Positions 1 to 5,815 of a stretch of DNA of 6,331 bases are shown here, piece by piece. The notes below the pieces were generated by a model. That model did not search any database and was not told the DNA's origin. It saw only the letters and a program-made list of their open reading frames with translations. The stretch's first letter is position 1. Every line of letters starts with the position of its first letter. Where the stretch lies: assembly GCA_937913075.1 (NCBI GenBank), contig CALEPU010000157.1, positions 1 through 6,331 of the forward strand, read 5' to 3'. Position numbers and translations under genes: made by a program. The DNA comes from an uncultured Clostridia bacterium. Its GTDB lineage: Bacteria; Bacillota; Clostridia; Christensenellales; CAG-138.

Positions 1-1
1 T

Positions 2-310
2 AAACGACATGGACAAATTGGTGGTTCTCAAGTCGGCTCGGGGGAGCCTGATATTTATGAAAATCAAACTACTATGACTAAAAAAGAAGCGAATGATATT
101 GATAATGTTAATAAGGCTTTTGAAATGATCTCGCCGAAAAAAAACGGATATATTTCAAAAAAGTCCGCCGACTTTTTATGCTTTGCCCTCAAAAAACCAT
201 TATTGTTTCAGTCTCGGTATCGTTTAAAGTATCCGTTGGCGCCGAGGGGCGTTAATGTGCGGTACTTATCGCTGCCCGGGTCAGGATCGAAGCGGCAGAC
301 GGAGCCGTAG
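2..310 (+). CDS. Unidentified partial ORF, 5' end outside window
   Basis: I do not recognise this protein. The frame is open from the window edge for 102 codons to a TAG at 308-310. The first 50 or so codons have AT-rich third positions (many AAA, GAT, AAT, GTT) and a plausible polar composition (for example HGQIGGSQVGSGEPDIYE, then MTKKEANDIDNVNKAFEM), so the left part looks genuinely coding. From about 157 it runs through the addB terminator hairpin and then antisense over the last 103 bases of addB, where composition becomes GC-rich. That tail is probably read-through of a gene that has lost its own stop, or an accident. An ATG at 74 overlaps a frame-3 TGA (ATGA), but there is no Shine-Dalgarno before it. 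It may be a gene remnant or the edge of transferred DNA. Confidence 0.33.
   Translation, partial: KRHGQIGGSQVGSGEPDIYENQTTMTKKEANDIDNVNKAFEMISPKKNGYISKKSADFLCFALKKPLLFQSRYRLKYPLAPRGVNVRYLSLPGSGSKRQTEP
157..177 (-). terminator. Rho-independent terminator of addB, possibly bidirectional
   Basis: A perfect 8-bp stem (AAAAAGTC with GACTTTTT) closes a 4-base loop. On the minus strand it lies 30 bases after the addB stop and is followed by six T. On the plus strand it is followed by five T, so it could also stop rightward transcription from the left-edge ORF. The GC part of the stem is short, with three strong pairs at most. Confidence 0.7.
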
Positions 311-3300
311 GGGCAGTAGGTACAGGCGGACTTCTGTTCGCCCGCCTTTCTTACAGGGCTGACCCTCGCCTCGCCTGCGGCTATCCTCGCAAGCGTTTGC
401 GCCGCTATGCGCTCCGCGTCGTCTATCACCTTGGCATACTCCGCCCTGTCGACAACGACGGAGCCGACAAGCAAGCCTTCCTTATCGTATCTTGCGCCGA
501 TCACCGAAGAGCGCTTCTCAAAGCTCTCGGTCGCTTCGGCGACTGCGGGGTCGTTAAGGCTCAGTCCGCTTAGGCGGAAATCCGCCATGAGCTCCTCGCG
601 GAATATCTTTTCCGCTCCATCCTCGGTCTCCTCCGGAGCTATATCCTTGATGGGCATATAATACATTCCGACCGTATCGCCGAAGGCGCCGAGGTTTTCT
701 TTGAGCTCCTTGGCTGCGGCTGTAAACCTCTCGTTTTCTCTCAGTCTTTCGCCTGCTGCGACGGCAGAAGCATACAGCGGGAGCTGTAATTGCAGACCCG
801 CCTTCAGCTCGGCAAAGTCGAACCTTTTGCCGCCTGTTTTATAGTCTATTATCCTGCTGTGAGCCGCATCGCCCTCCGGCGTCTGCTCGCGCCATGTATC
901 TATTCGGTCTATTATGCCGCTTATGAAAAAGGTCATGCCGCCTTCAAGCTCTATCCGCAATGGCGGCAGCAGCGCCTCCGCGGAGCCAAAGCGCACCTCG
1001 CTGCCCGAGGGGCGAAAGCTGCCCCTTGCGATTTGCCGTGTTACGGCGCAGCAGGTCGCCCTTATGGTCTCCATCATGCCGACGAGCCTCGCCCTCTGCC
1101 TTGCGGTCTCGAACAGTATGCCGCCCTTGTACCCTGCCATTAGGGGCGGCATTATCTCCCGCAGTATGGCAAAAATACGCTCGTCGTCAAGCTCAGCCCA
1201 ATCGAGCTCGTTATCAATAACGTATTTTGTGTAAGCCTCCAGCGCGGCATGGTAGAAGGAGCCTACGTCGGTGCTCTTTTCCTTATGCTCCTCGCGCTCC
1301 TTAGCGACGAGACCGTACTGCATATAATGGCGGAAGGGACAGCGGTTGAAGGTCTCGAGCCTTGACGCAGAGCCATAGAGCTGCGACCCGTATAGTTTTT
1401 TTGCAAGCCCCTTGCCGAAAGAGGCTCGTGAGCTGCCGCCGAAGACGATATCCTCCACCGCCTCCAATGCGGAGCGATATTTTGCGTTCTGCGCGAAATA
1501 GGCGTAAAGCGGCGCCGCGTCTTCTTCCTGCTCGCCGGTGTCCGCCATGCGTCGAACGGCAGCCGCAAGCTGCTTGAAGGCGCCTTCTCCGCTGCCGCGC
1601 AAGCCGTGCACCTCCGCGCCGTTTTTTACGGGCAGCTTGGGCAAAATGCGCTGTATTGAAGTGAGCAGCGCGCAGGGAGCCATGCTCTCGCCCTCGGCGC
1701 TTATCGGGTAGGAAAGCACAAGCTCTTCCCGAGGCTTTGCAAGCGCGGAGTAGACGTCAAGGTCGTCGCTCTCACAAAGGGCAAGACTGCTCTGCCAGAC
1801 CTCGAGCCCCATCTCACGCATCCTGTCAAGATCGTTATCGTCTATAATGCCTTCATCGACGCGCTTTTTGGGGAACAGCCCGTCGTTCATGCCAAGCACC
1901 TGCAAAAACCGCATGCGCCGCGCCCTCGTCCTGCCGATGTTGCCGACGAGCACCTGATCGCATGTGGTGGGTATCGCGCCGAGCTCATACGAGGCAAGCC
2001 CCTCGCGCACGACCGAGATGAAGCGTTTCAGCCCTATCTCGCCATCGCCGAGTATGACGTAAAGCTGATCGAGCAGCTCCATTATTATATCGAGCACCTG
2101 CGCGTTCTCCTCCTCCTGACGCAGAAGCCCCTCGGCATGCAGCCTCTCGCAGAGCGCCTTTTGCTTGGCACAGACGCCGAGCGTCTCTATATAGTCGAAG
2201 ATCGCCCGTGCGCGCTGCGCTGCACTGCCCCCCTGTACCGAGGCTTTGAGCGATAAGAGCGGCCCGATTACCGCCAATCGCGCCTCCTCACAGCCGGCAG
2301 GAGCCTCCTTATCGAAGGGCTCTTTGAGCCTGCTGCCGGAAATACCCGTTGCTAAAAGATAATTTTCAAACCGCTCGATCTGCTCCTGCGCTGCGTCGCA
2401 ATAGCCGGTTTTGAGTACGCGGAGCACTTCCTGCGCTTCAAAGCCCCTTTCGACCGCCGAGAGCGATGCGAGTATAAGCTCCGAGGCGGGATGATCCAAA
2501 GCGGAGCGTTTGACGTCGGTAAAGTACGGTATGCCGTATGCGCTGAACACACGAGCGATTATCGGCGCATAGCCCGGCAGATCGCTGACCACTACCGCCA
2601 TATCACGATAGCGCATCCCCTCCGCGGCTTTCCTTCGGATATTCTCCGCCGCCTCCGCCGCCTCATCCATTCGGTCGCTTGCAATATAGCAGGACACGCC
2701 CTGCGGCGCCTCATTGAAAATGTTTTGCGGATGCGCGAAAAGCTCTCTTTCGATATGAACGAGTGCGGGACGCTTGCCATGGGCTCCTGCGGGCAGAAGG
2801 GTCGTTTTAAACCCGACCCCGCCCTCCGCCGCTATGTCGGACATTCGCTCCAACACGCGCTGTTCGGGCAGAAAAAGCCTTGCGTCGCGGTCTCCCGCGC
2901 CGTAACCAAGCGCGACGGTAACGCTTTTGCAGCAGGCAAGCATTTGACGAAAAACCCTGTAACCCTGCTCGTTCATGGTATCGCCGCCGTCGATAAATAT
3001 GTGTGCGCCCGCAAGCTTTGACTGCGGCAGGAGCTCGCAAAGCGCGTTCATCATATCCTCGGAGTCGATATAACGCTCCCCCATCAGCCGTTCACACTCG
3101 CCGTAAATGAGCGCAAAATCCATAAGCTTTGCCGCAAGGGGCAAGGTCTTGTCCATGCCCTCGGCAGCGTTTTTCAGCGCCTCCGGCGTAACGGCGCAGC
3201 GCTTAAACTGTTTGAATATGCCGTCGCACTCCGCCGCGAAGCCGCGAAACGCGGAGGCCTTTTTGAATATTCCGAGCTTTGAAGAGCAGAGGTCTATCGC

Positions 3301-3585
3301 CCTTCTTGTGAGCATCAGCTTGCCCTGCGGCGCAAGATATGCGCGCCTTTCGCCGCAGTCGTCGAGCACTCGCCTCGCAAGGCTTTGCCATGAGTAAACG
3401 CCGCAGTCGTAAAGACCGCCGCCAAGCCTGTCTGCAAGCCCGCGCTCAGTCTCAAAGGTGGCCTGATCCGCAACGATAACGAAGCACTGTTCGCCGCTGC
3501 CCCTTCTTTCCGCCACTCCTTCAAACAGCCTTCGGGTCTTGCCCGAACCCGATCTGCCCAATATAAACTCCAATGCCGCAGACAT
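208..3585 (-). CDS. addB: AddB subunit of AddAB helicase-nuclease
   Basis: AddB is the partner of AddA in the cytoplasmic enzyme that resects double-strand breaks to a recombination hotspot and prepares DNA for RecA. In this 1125-residue reading, a Walker A motif GRSGSGKT lies at 10-17. A UvrD-type segment LGMNDGLFP lies near 564-572. A C-terminal RecB-family nuclease shows DRID (D893), DYKTG (D914, K916) and QLQLPLY (932-938). Four cysteines (C749, then CxxCx5C at 1088, 1091, 1097) match the known 4Fe-4S cluster of AddB. The length is close to the B. subtilis protein (about 1166). The start at 3585 is chosen because GGAGGG sits 4 bases upstream, and MSAALEFILGRSGSGKT fits the family N-terminus. 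The longer ATG at 3615 lies at the predicted transcription start. No adjacent addA is visible, and the gene is followed by a terminator. Identity is very secure. Confidence 0.96.
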   Translation of the reverse strand: MSAALEFILGRSGSGKTRRLFEGVAERRGSGEQCFVIVADQATFETERGLADRLGGGLYDCGVYSWQSLARRVLDDCGERRAYLAPQGKLMLTRRAIDLCSSKLGIFKKASAFRGFAAECDGIFKQFKRCAVTPEALKNAAEGMDKTLPLAAKLMDFALIYGECERLMGERYIDSEDMMNALCELLPQSKLAGAHIFIDGGDTMNEQGYRVFRQMLACCKSVTVALGYGAGDRDARLFLPEQRVLERMSDIAAEGGVGFKTTLLPAGAHGKRPALVHIERELFAHPQNIFNEAPQGVSCYIASDRMDEAAEAAENIRRKAAEGMRYRDMAVVVSDLPGYAPIIARVFSAYGIPYFTDVKRSALDHPASELILASLSAVERGFEAQEVLRVLKTGYCDAAQEQIERFENYLLATGISGSRLKEPFDKEAPAGCEEARLAVIGPLLSLKASVQGGSAAQRARAIFDYIETLGVCAKQKALCERLHAEGLLRQEEENAQVLDIIMELLDQLYVILGDGEIGLKRFISVVREGLASYELGAIPTTCDQVLVGNIGRTRARRMRFLQVLGMNDGLFPKKRVDEGIIDDNDLDRMREMGLEVWQSSLALCESDDLDVYSALAKPREELVLSYPISAEGESMAPCALLTSIQRILPKLPVKNGAEVHGLRGSGEGAFKQLAAAVRRMADTGEQEEDAAPLYAYFAQNAKYRSALEAVEDIVFGGSSRASFGKGLAKKLYGSQLYGSASRLETFNRCPFRHYMQYGLVAKEREEHKEKSTDVGSFYHAALEAYTKYVIDNELDWAELDDERIFAILREIMPPLMAGYKGGILFETARQRARLVGMMETIRATCCAVTRQIARGSFRPSGSEVRFGSAEALLPPLRIELEGGMTFFISGIIDRIDTWREQTPEGDAAHSRIIDYKTGGKRFDFAELKAGLQLQLPLYASAVAAGERLRENERFTAAAKELKENLGAFGDTVGMYYMPIKDIAPEETEDGAEKIFREELMADFRLSGLSLNDPAVAEATESFEKRSSVIGARYDKEGLLVGSVVVDRAEYAKVIDDAERIAAQTLARIAAGEARVSPVRKAGEQKSACTYCPYGSVCRFDPDPGSDKYRTLTPLGANGYFKRYRD

Positions 3586-3589
3586 ACCG

Positions 3590-3595
3590 CCCTCC
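3590..3595 (-). promoter_or_regulatory. Shine-Dalgarno deciding the addB start
   Basis: On the minus strand GGAGGG is followed by CGGT and then the ATG at 3585. The upstream ATG at 3615 has only AGGA nine bases before it. The strong site supports the shorter protein. Confidence 0.8.
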
Positions 3596-3620
3596 GGTAA
3601 ACGCTTTATTTTCATTCTCT

Positions 3621-3649
3621 ATTATCCTGCATTTCGGCCACGTTTGCAA
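3621..3649 (-). promoter_or_regulatory. Candidate sigma-A promoter for addB
   Basis: On the minus strand TTGCAA (3644-3649, 4 of 6 to TTGACA) is separated by 17 bases from GATAAT (3621-3626, 5 of 6 to TATAAT). The predicted transcription start is near 3614, giving a leader of about 30 bases before the ATG at 3585. A weaker alternative TATAAA lies further upstream around 3687-3692 without a good -35. Confidence 0.55.
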
Positions 3650-3690
3650 GCGCATCAAAGCAAAAAGCAGGCTAACGGTTTTTACTTTTT

Positions 3691-3785
3691 ATAGTGAAAT
3701 CGTTTGTGGTTGCAGCCGTTTTTTTCACATTTGCATTGATATCACACCGCTAATTTTGACATAATTGTGAAATCATTGTGAAATT
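3691..3785. repeat. TGTGAAAT-type repeats, possible operator
   Basis: ATTGTGAAAT occurs at 3764-3773 and again at 3775-3784 with an 11-base period, about one helical turn. A variant ATAGTGAAATC lies at 3691-3701, and TTTTCACAT at 3722-3730 gives the related ATGTGAAAA on the minus strand. They lie between the divergent addB and XRE starts, upstream of the XRE -10 box. Same-face spacing suggests a protein-binding site, perhaps for the neighbouring XRE protein. That role is inference; AT-rich chance similarity cannot be excluded. Confidence 0.4.
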
Positions 3786-3798
3786 GGCGGTTCAAGCA

Positions 3799-3826
3799 TT
3801 GCGTTAATGTAATATCATGGTATAAT
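3799..3826 (+). promoter_or_regulatory. Promoter for XRE gene (extended -10)
   Basis: A perfect TATAAT at 3821-3826 is preceded by TGG (3818-3820), giving an extended -10 element. The -35 region is poor (TTGCGT at 3799-3804, 16-base spacer), as expected when the extended -10 does the work. A second possibility further upstream is TTGACA at 3756-3761 with TGAAAT at 3779-3784, which overlaps the direct repeats. The start codon is 31 bases after the -10. Confidence 0.7.
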
Positions 3827-3843
3827 CATTGCGTCCGATAATA

Positions 3844-3852
3844 GGGGGGGAA
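3844..3852 (+). promoter_or_regulatory. Poly-G Shine-Dalgarno of XRE gene
   Basis: Seven consecutive G followed by AA lie 4 bases before the ATG at 3857. This G-run replaces the usual AGGAGG and is a homopolymer long enough to slip during replication. Confidence 0.5.
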
Positions 3853-3856
3853 GATC

Positions 3857-4054
3857 ATGACTAAGCTGCATTACGTTTTAAAGCAACGGCAGTTGACAGG
3901 CAAAAGGTTTGCCCAAATGTGCGGAATGAGCCGCAGCAGTATTTACAAATATCTTTCGGGCAACCGTACCCTTTCGCTCAAAACGGCGCGCAAGCTGGCG
4001 TACGTCCTCGGCGTCGAGGCGGAGGAGCTCGTGGGTCTTATGCCCGAGAGGTAG
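3857..4054 (+). CDS. Small XRE-family helix-turn-helix regulator
   Basis: This 65-residue protein is almost entirely one Cro/C1-type DNA-binding domain. The helix-turn-helix spans about residues 13-35: a scaffold helix near KRFAQMC (16-22), a turn at GMS, and a recognition helix near RSSIYKYLSG (26-35). The usual following helices are at 40-50 and 54-60 (LKTARKLAYVLGV, EEL). There is no sensor, peptidase or oligomerisation domain. It is transcribed divergently from addB with its own extended -10 promoter and terminator, so it is probably monocistronic. Direct repeats upstream of its promoter suggest possible autoregulation or control of the divergent promoter, which is inference. No toxin-like partner gene is beside it, so an antitoxin role is not supported. 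The fold is certain; its targets are unknown. Confidence 0.9.
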   Translation: MTKLHYVLKQRQLTGKRFAQMCGMSRSSIYKYLSGNRTLSLKTARKLAYVLGVEAEELVGLMPER

Positions 4055-4098
4055 GGCGCCGCAAGGCAGCAGCGCCCGTCGGCTCGTTGTATTAAATC

Positions 4099-4124
4099 AA
4101 AAGCTCGGAATTACCGGGCTTTTT
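4099..4124 (+). terminator. Rho-independent terminator of XRE gene
   Basis: The stem AAAGCTCGG pairs with CCGGGCTTT (one G-T wobble) around the loop AATTA and is followed by a T-run (4120-4124). It lies 45 bases after the XRE stop and is the strongest terminator in the window. Confidence 0.85.
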
Positions 4125-4171
4125 CATTTAACAGTTAAAGCATCGCAGCGCAAATGCGCTCGGGGCGAGGC

Positions 4172-4486
4172 TCACTCCCACTCGACGGCGCCTATGGAAA
4201 CGAGGTACTGCTCCATAAAGTCCATATAGTCGTCAACGAAGCGCATGAGGTAGGTCTTGTACTGAGGGTACGCCTCCTCCGCGGCGGCGTAAAGTCGCTC
4301 GTAAATGACGTCCTCATCGTACACGCCGTCCCCTATTTCCTCCATATAGGCAGCGTCTATCGCGGCAAGCCTCCTGACGAGGGCAAGCCTCTCTTCCTCC
4401 TGCATGAAATCAAAATCGCCTTCGTTCTCGAAATCGCCGGCAATATGCGCGGCGGCAGCGTTGACGTCAAGCTCGAAATCTTCCAT
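4172..4486 (-). CDS. Small highly acidic protein of unknown function
   Basis: I do not recognise the family. The 104-residue product has roughly 28 Asp/Glu against 6 Lys/Arg, so it is strongly acidic. It has no signal peptide, membrane segment or cysteine, and looks mostly helical, with an aromatic-rich second half (repeated Tyr, for example YPQYKTYLMRFVDDYMDF). The start at 4486 (MEDFELDV) is chosen because GGAGG lies 8 bases upstream at 4495-4499. An upstream in-frame ATG at 4531 sits against the hairpin and lacks a ribosome site. It follows the USP-like gene on the same strand after 79 bases containing a hairpin, so it may share that transcript in part. The clear ribosome site and consistent codon use support a real gene. 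It converges with the XRE gene. Confidence 0.7.
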   Translation of the reverse strand: MEDFELDVNAAAAHIAGDFENEGDFDFMQEEERLALVRRLAAIDAAYMEEIGDGVYDEDVIYERLYAAAEEAYPQYKTYLMRFVDDYMDFMEQYLVSIGAVEWE

Positions 4487-4533
4487 TATCGTATCCTCCG
4501 TAATGACAGCCCTTGCAGGCAATGTATTCACAT

Positions 4534-4554
4534 AAAGTCCGGCAGGACTTTTTT
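4534..4554. terminator. Hairpin after USP-like gene, terminator or attenuator
   Basis: A 7-bp stem AAAGTCC/GGACTTT surrounds the loop GGCA. It lies about 12 bases after the stop of the USP-like gene (minus strand). In that direction only three T follow, so termination would be partial. On the plus strand six T (4549-4554) follow the stem, which makes a better terminator, yet no plus-strand gene lies immediately before it. Confidence 0.5.
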
Positions 4555-4565
4555 AAAGCTCAGGG

Positions 4566-5081
4566 TCACATCAGCACGTCAAATTCCACGTCGGGCAGCA
4601 GATCCTGCAAGCGCATGGCAAACCTGCCCTTGCCGGCGCCGTTCTCCCCGGGGGCGCCCATGACGATGACGCCGACGTTGTTTTCCCTTGCAAAACGGGC
4701 AAGCGCATCCTCTACGCTGTCCTCGCGGAGTATGGTAAGCTCCGCCCCCACTACCTGCGCGCAGGTGAAAAGGTATTCTATCGCGTCCGCCTCGTACGGC
4801 GTGTTCATGAAGTTCTGCCCCGTCTGCACGCAATGGACTATATAAAGGGGGAGGATCTTTGCCCTGCCGTCCGAGATCACCTCTGTAAGATCGGCAGGCG
4901 CGCTGTCATCGGCAGTATTCGCGCCGTTATCCCTGCTTACGAGACTCCTTTTAGCGCCGTGCATGATAAGGCGCTCGCACGAGCGCTGACCGGTGACGCA
5001 CACCATTATGCCCTCGCGCAGAGGCTGCGCGCAAAGAGTATCCTCATTATTATCAAAAATCGTTCGACCGTTCTCCGTCAT
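4566..5081 (-). CDS. Universal-stress-protein-like (UspA/KdpD-type) protein
   Basis: The 171-residue product resembles the universal stress (adenine nucleotide alpha-hydrolase-like) fold, closest in feel to the USP domain of KdpD. The first strand and helix are GIMVCVTGQRSCERLIMHGA (24-43). A second strand is LPLYIVHCV (about 77-85), a third is AELTILRED, and a final strand NNVGVIVMGAPG with C-terminal EFDVLM closes the fold. A polar stretch of about 30 residues (45-75) interrupts the usual spacing between helix 1 and strand 2. The classical G-x2-G-x9-G-S/T nucleotide motif is only partly matched: GAPG is present but the distal G-S/T is not. The start has AAGGTG 5 bases upstream and lies 4 bases after the LOG stop, so the two are probably co-transcribed and translationally coupled. 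It is likely a cytoplasmic signalling or ligand-binding protein; the ligand is unknown. Confidence 0.72.
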   Translation of the reverse strand: MTENGRTIFDNNEDTLCAQPLREGIMVCVTGQRSCERLIMHGAKRSLVSRDNGANTADDSAPADLTEVISDGRAKILPLYIVHCVQTGQNFMNTPYEADAIEYLFTCAQVVGAELTILREDSVEDALARFARENNVGVIVMGAPGENGAGKGRFAMRLQDLLPDVEFDVLM

Positions 5082-5085
5082 AAAT

Positions 5086-5694
5086 TCACCTTACGGCGTC
5101 ACGCAGCTTATCGCGTATCGTCATGCCCCTGTACGAGGCACAGTACTCCACCGCCTCAAAAGGCGTGGCGCAGACCTTGTAAAGAGCGGAATAATCCCTG
5201 CTTGTGAAGCCCTGCTCCACGCAGGTATCGAGCTGCTTTATAAGGCTGTCAAAATACCCGTTGGTGTTCAGCAGTACGATGGGCTTGTCAAAATAGCTTA
5301 GCTGCTTTAACGTCAGCACCTCCATAAACTCCTCAATGGTGCCGAAGCCGCCCGCAAGCGTGATAAAGCCCGATGCAAGCTCCTCCATTTTGGACTTGCG
5401 CTCATGCATGGTAGCCGTCTCGATCCTCTCGGTGCAGCGCTCATAATAGACGCCCTTTTTGTTGAGCTTTTCGGGTATCACGCCAATAAGCCTGCCGCCC
5501 GCAGCAAAACAGCCCTCCGCCGCCGCGCCCATAAGCCCGCGGCAGCCCGCGCCGAATACCATACCGAAGCCGCGCTCGGCAATAAGCCGCCCTGCGCTGT
5601 ACGCAGTCTCTATGTAAGCGCTGTCGATATTGTTTGACGAAGCGCCAAATATGCAGATGTACTTGCCGCCGGCTTCCTTGATGGCAGACTCCAT
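5086..5694 (-). CDS. LOG-family Rossmann protein (TIGR00730 type)
   Basis: LOG-family proteins (LONELY GUY, formerly annotated lysine decarboxylase) cleave nucleoside 5'-monophosphates, releasing the base; cytokinin ribotides are the best known substrates. In this 202-residue reading the N-terminal strand is KYICIFGASS (11-20). A glycine loop FGAGCRGLMGAAAEG lies at 47-61, MHERKSKM at 96-103 supplies the conserved Arg-Lys, and AGGFGTIEE at 114-122 is the signature normally written PGGxGTxxE. The first proline is alanine here, and GGG of the first loop is GAG; the signature glutamate (E122) is kept. The start at 5694 is chosen because AGGAG lies 7 bases upstream. The longer GTG start at 5721 falls at the predicted transcription start, just after a TATAAT. 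The USP-like gene follows after 4 bases. Family assignment is firm; the substrate is not known. Confidence 0.9.
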   Translation of the reverse strand: MESAIKEAGGKYICIFGASSNNIDSAYIETAYSAGRLIAERGFGMVFGAGCRGLMGAAAEGCFAAGGRLIGVIPEKLNKKGVYYERCTERIETATMHERKSKMEELASGFITLAGGFGTIEEFMEVLTLKQLSYFDKPIVLLNTNGYFDSLIKQLDTCVEQGFTSRDYSALYKVCATPFEAVEYCASYRGMTIRDKLRDAVR

Positions 5695-5701
5695 AGCAAA
5701 G

Positions 5702-5706
5702 CTCCT
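5702..5706 (-). promoter_or_regulatory. Shine-Dalgarno deciding the LOG start
   Basis: AGGAG on the minus strand is followed by seven bases and then the ATG at 5694. It supports this start over the in-frame GTG at 5721, which would have to sit at the first base of the transcript. Confidence 0.75.
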
Positions 5707-5725
5707 ATCGCTTATTTGCACCTTA

Positions 5726-5734
5726 ATTATACCA
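5726..5734 (-). promoter_or_regulatory. Extended -10 promoter of LOG/USP unit
   Basis: TGGTATAAT on the minus strand gives a perfect -10 (5726-5731) with the TGn extension. No good -35 is seen 16-18 bases upstream. The element closely matches the XRE promoter (ATGGTATAAT in both). Expected transcription start is near 5719, leaving a leader of about 25 bases. Confidence 0.65.
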
Positions 5735-5775
5735 TCCGAACGGCAGGAAAGGAATAGCGGTTTGTGGATCTTCTC

Positions 5776-5797
5776 TGTAAAAATATTGTAAAATTTG
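5776..5797. repeat. Short AT-rich direct repeat between NUDIX and LOG
   Basis: TGTAAAA occurs at 5776-5782 and 5788-5794, a 12-base period. It lies in the 121-base spacer between the NUDIX stop and the LOG start, upstream of the LOG promoter. No convincing terminator for the NUDIX gene is visible in the spacer. The repeat may be a binding site or simple AT-rich sequence. Confidence 0.25.
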
Positions 5798-5815
5798 TGT
5801 GAACGCCGCAGAAAC

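Noticed and set aside
74..77. ATGA overlap suggesting translational coupling between a frame-3 ORF and an ORF starting at 74
   Set aside because: There is no Shine-Dalgarno, and frame 2 is open and looks equally coding upstream of the ATG, so an internal methionine is more likely.
2491..3021. 176-codon plus-strand ORF opposite addB
   Set aside because: It lies fully antisense to a clear AddB coding region with no ribosome site or recognisable domain; such ORFs are expected opposite GC-rich genes.
3722..3780. CRP-like TGTGA/TCACA half-sites in the addB-XRE spacer
   Set aside because: The half-sites are not arranged as a TGTGA-N6-TCACA palindrome; the tandem direct repeat is the better description.
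4054..4077. Inverted repeat GGGCGC/GCGCCC right after the XRE stop
   Set aside because: It has a 12-base loop and no T-run; the true terminator is at 4099-4124.
4566..4640. Walker A-like GENGAGKG near the C-terminus of the USP-like protein
   Set aside because: The required final Ser/Thr is Gly, and the position in a USP-type fold does not fit a P-loop NTPase.
4154..4663. 169-codon plus-strand ORF across the acidic-protein gene
   Set aside because: It spans the antisense of two minus-strand genes and the spacer hairpin, and shows no family resemblance.
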